A stretch of DNA of 7,484 bases from Bacillota bacterium (GTDB taxonomy: Bacteria > Bacillota > Clostridia > Christensenellales > Aristaeellaceae): positions 1-7,484 of the forward strand of contig JAEWWY010000293.1 in NCBI GenBank assembly GCA_023458835.1, given 5' to 3'. This document shows, one piece after another, positions 7,004 to 7,484 of this stretch. Under the pieces are notes generated by a model, which saw only the letters and a list, made by a program, of their open reading frames with translations, made no database searches and was not told the DNA's origin. How positions within the stretch are numbered: position 1 is the first letter of the stretch; each line of letters starts with the position of its first letter. The translations under genes and the position numbers were made by a program.

Positions 7004-7037
7004 AAATAAGCCCGCATTATCCCGAAGCGCCTTATTT
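7004..7037 (-). other. Stem-loop spanning the binding-protein stop codon
   Basis: On the transcribed strand AAATAAG (7037-7031) pairs perfectly with CTTATTT (7010-7004). Inside this, CGC and GCG can add three pairs around an 11-nt loop. The stem includes the TAA stop and is followed by TTTT, so it resembles a weak, AT-rich partial terminator at the end of the receptor gene. It is the first of three hairpins in this 121-bp gap. Such elements behind receptor genes commonly allow more receptor than permease to be made; that function is inferred here. Confidence 0.4.
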
Positions 7038-7484
7038 CTCGATCCACCACTGTTCCGGGCGTCCAAGGTTAAGGAACCGGAATTCGTCTACGTTCAGCAG
7101 GCCTTGCTTGAAGTTTTGAAGCTTGTTGCTGACCAGGTTGCGGACAGGCAGGGGCGCCAGATATCCGATGACCCAGGTGTTTTCCTTGTGCAGATCATAG
7201 ATTTCCTGCACGCACTGGGCAACGATTTCATCACGGCCGGGGCCCGCGGCAGCCTTCATGCGGTCATAGGCTTCAATGAGCTTGAGCACATCGCCGGTGG
7301 GCGCAATGCCGCCATTGGCCTCGCTCTTGCCGTCCTCATACCACTTGCCGAAGGCGGAGTGCCAGAAGGCCACGTTCCGCATGGGCACGATGGAGTCGGG
7401 CCTGAGGGCGGGGGTGGAAACGCTGGTCACTTCGATGGAAGCTTCCACATCGTTGGAGAGCATGGTGGTGCGGGAGTCGGCATC
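7032..7484 (-). CDS. Solute-binding protein of an Opp/Dpp-type ABC importer (SBP family 5), C-terminal part only
   Basis: This is the last 150 codons of a gene that enters from the right edge, ending in TAA at 7034-7032. The visible part continues in frame to 7484, so the true start lies outside the window; the in-frame ATG at 7463 is internal. The family is an extracytoplasmic lipoprotein or secreted receptor that delivers solute to the permeases. Supporting features are the lobe-closing C-terminal region with W-H-S-A-F-G-K-W-Y, a helix with L-I-E-A-Y-D, the Y-D-L-H-K-E-N segment, and the ending L-G-R-P-E-Q-W-W-I-E-K, typical of SBP_bac_5 proteins paired with long OppC-type permeases. Family-5 receptors usually run 500-600 residues, so about a quarter is seen. 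The signal peptide and most of the binding pocket are outside the window, so specificity cannot be read here. It is the first visible gene of the operon; the permease follows after 121 bp. Confidence 0.9.
   Translation of the reverse strand, partial: DADSRTTMLSNDVEASIEVTSVSTPALRPDSIVPMRNVAFWHSAFGKWYEDGKSEANGGIAPTGDVLKLIEAYDRMKAAAGPGRDEIVAQCVQEIYDLHKENTWVIGYLAPLPVRNLVSNKLQNFKQGLLNVDEFRFLNLGRPEQWWIEK

Noticed and set aside
6911..7066. A 52-residue N-terminal extension of the first permease
   Set aside because: It would be encoded by the hairpin region and the end of the receptor gene, it is not hydrophobic in the way a leader helix would be, and a good ribosome binding site precedes ATG 6910.

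Overview
The window reads as one co-oriented gene cluster, entirely on the minus strand, from a fairly GC-rich Gram-positive bacterium. Strong AGGAGG-type ribosome binding sites, ATGA-type gene overlaps, an AraC regulator beside the transporter and a cytoplasmic-looking glycosidase all suggest a Clostridia-like (Bacillota) anaerobe of gut or plant-matter habitats. That taxonomic guess is inference; no rRNA or other phylogenetic marker is present.

In transcription order (right to left): the 3' end of a solute-binding protein gene (7484-7032, cut by the window edge); a 121-bp gap with three hairpins; two permeases of the Opp/Dpp type (6910-5918 and 5921-4734, overlapping by 4 bp); two Opp/Dpp ATPases (4724-3672 and 3690-2686, overlapping by 19 bp); a 111-bp gap with a perfect 14-bp inverted repeat; a HAD-superfamily protein (2574-1996); an AraC-family regulator (1975-995); a 154-bp gap; and the 5' 280 codons of a glycoside hydrolase family 95 gene (840-1, cut by the left edge). 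No gene-free stretch exceeds about 155 bp. I see no tRNA, rRNA, CRISPR array, insertion sequence or plausible plus-strand gene.

The importer belongs by sequence to the peptide/opine/nickel (PepT) family, but its neighbours point to a sugar substrate. GH95 enzymes remove alpha-L-fucose (some alpha-L-galactose) from glycans, and this one starts without a signal peptide. The simplest reading is a catabolic locus: the binding protein captures a fucosylated (or L-galactosylated) oligosaccharide, the ABC system imports it, the GH95 enzyme trims it in the cytoplasm, and the AraC protein, whose N-terminal half resembles a ligand-sensing cupin, controls the set. The HAD protein's substrate is unknown.

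Points worth a second look: the first ATPase has His in place of the Walker B Asp, plus two milder motif changes; the second permease has a loop of about 110 residues between TM1 and the next conserved motif; the HAD protein has lost several catalytic-motif residues; the AraC protein has an extra C-terminal tail of about 48 residues; and both larger intergenic regions inside the operon carry strong RNA-structure candidates. I do not see a wholly new type of system here.
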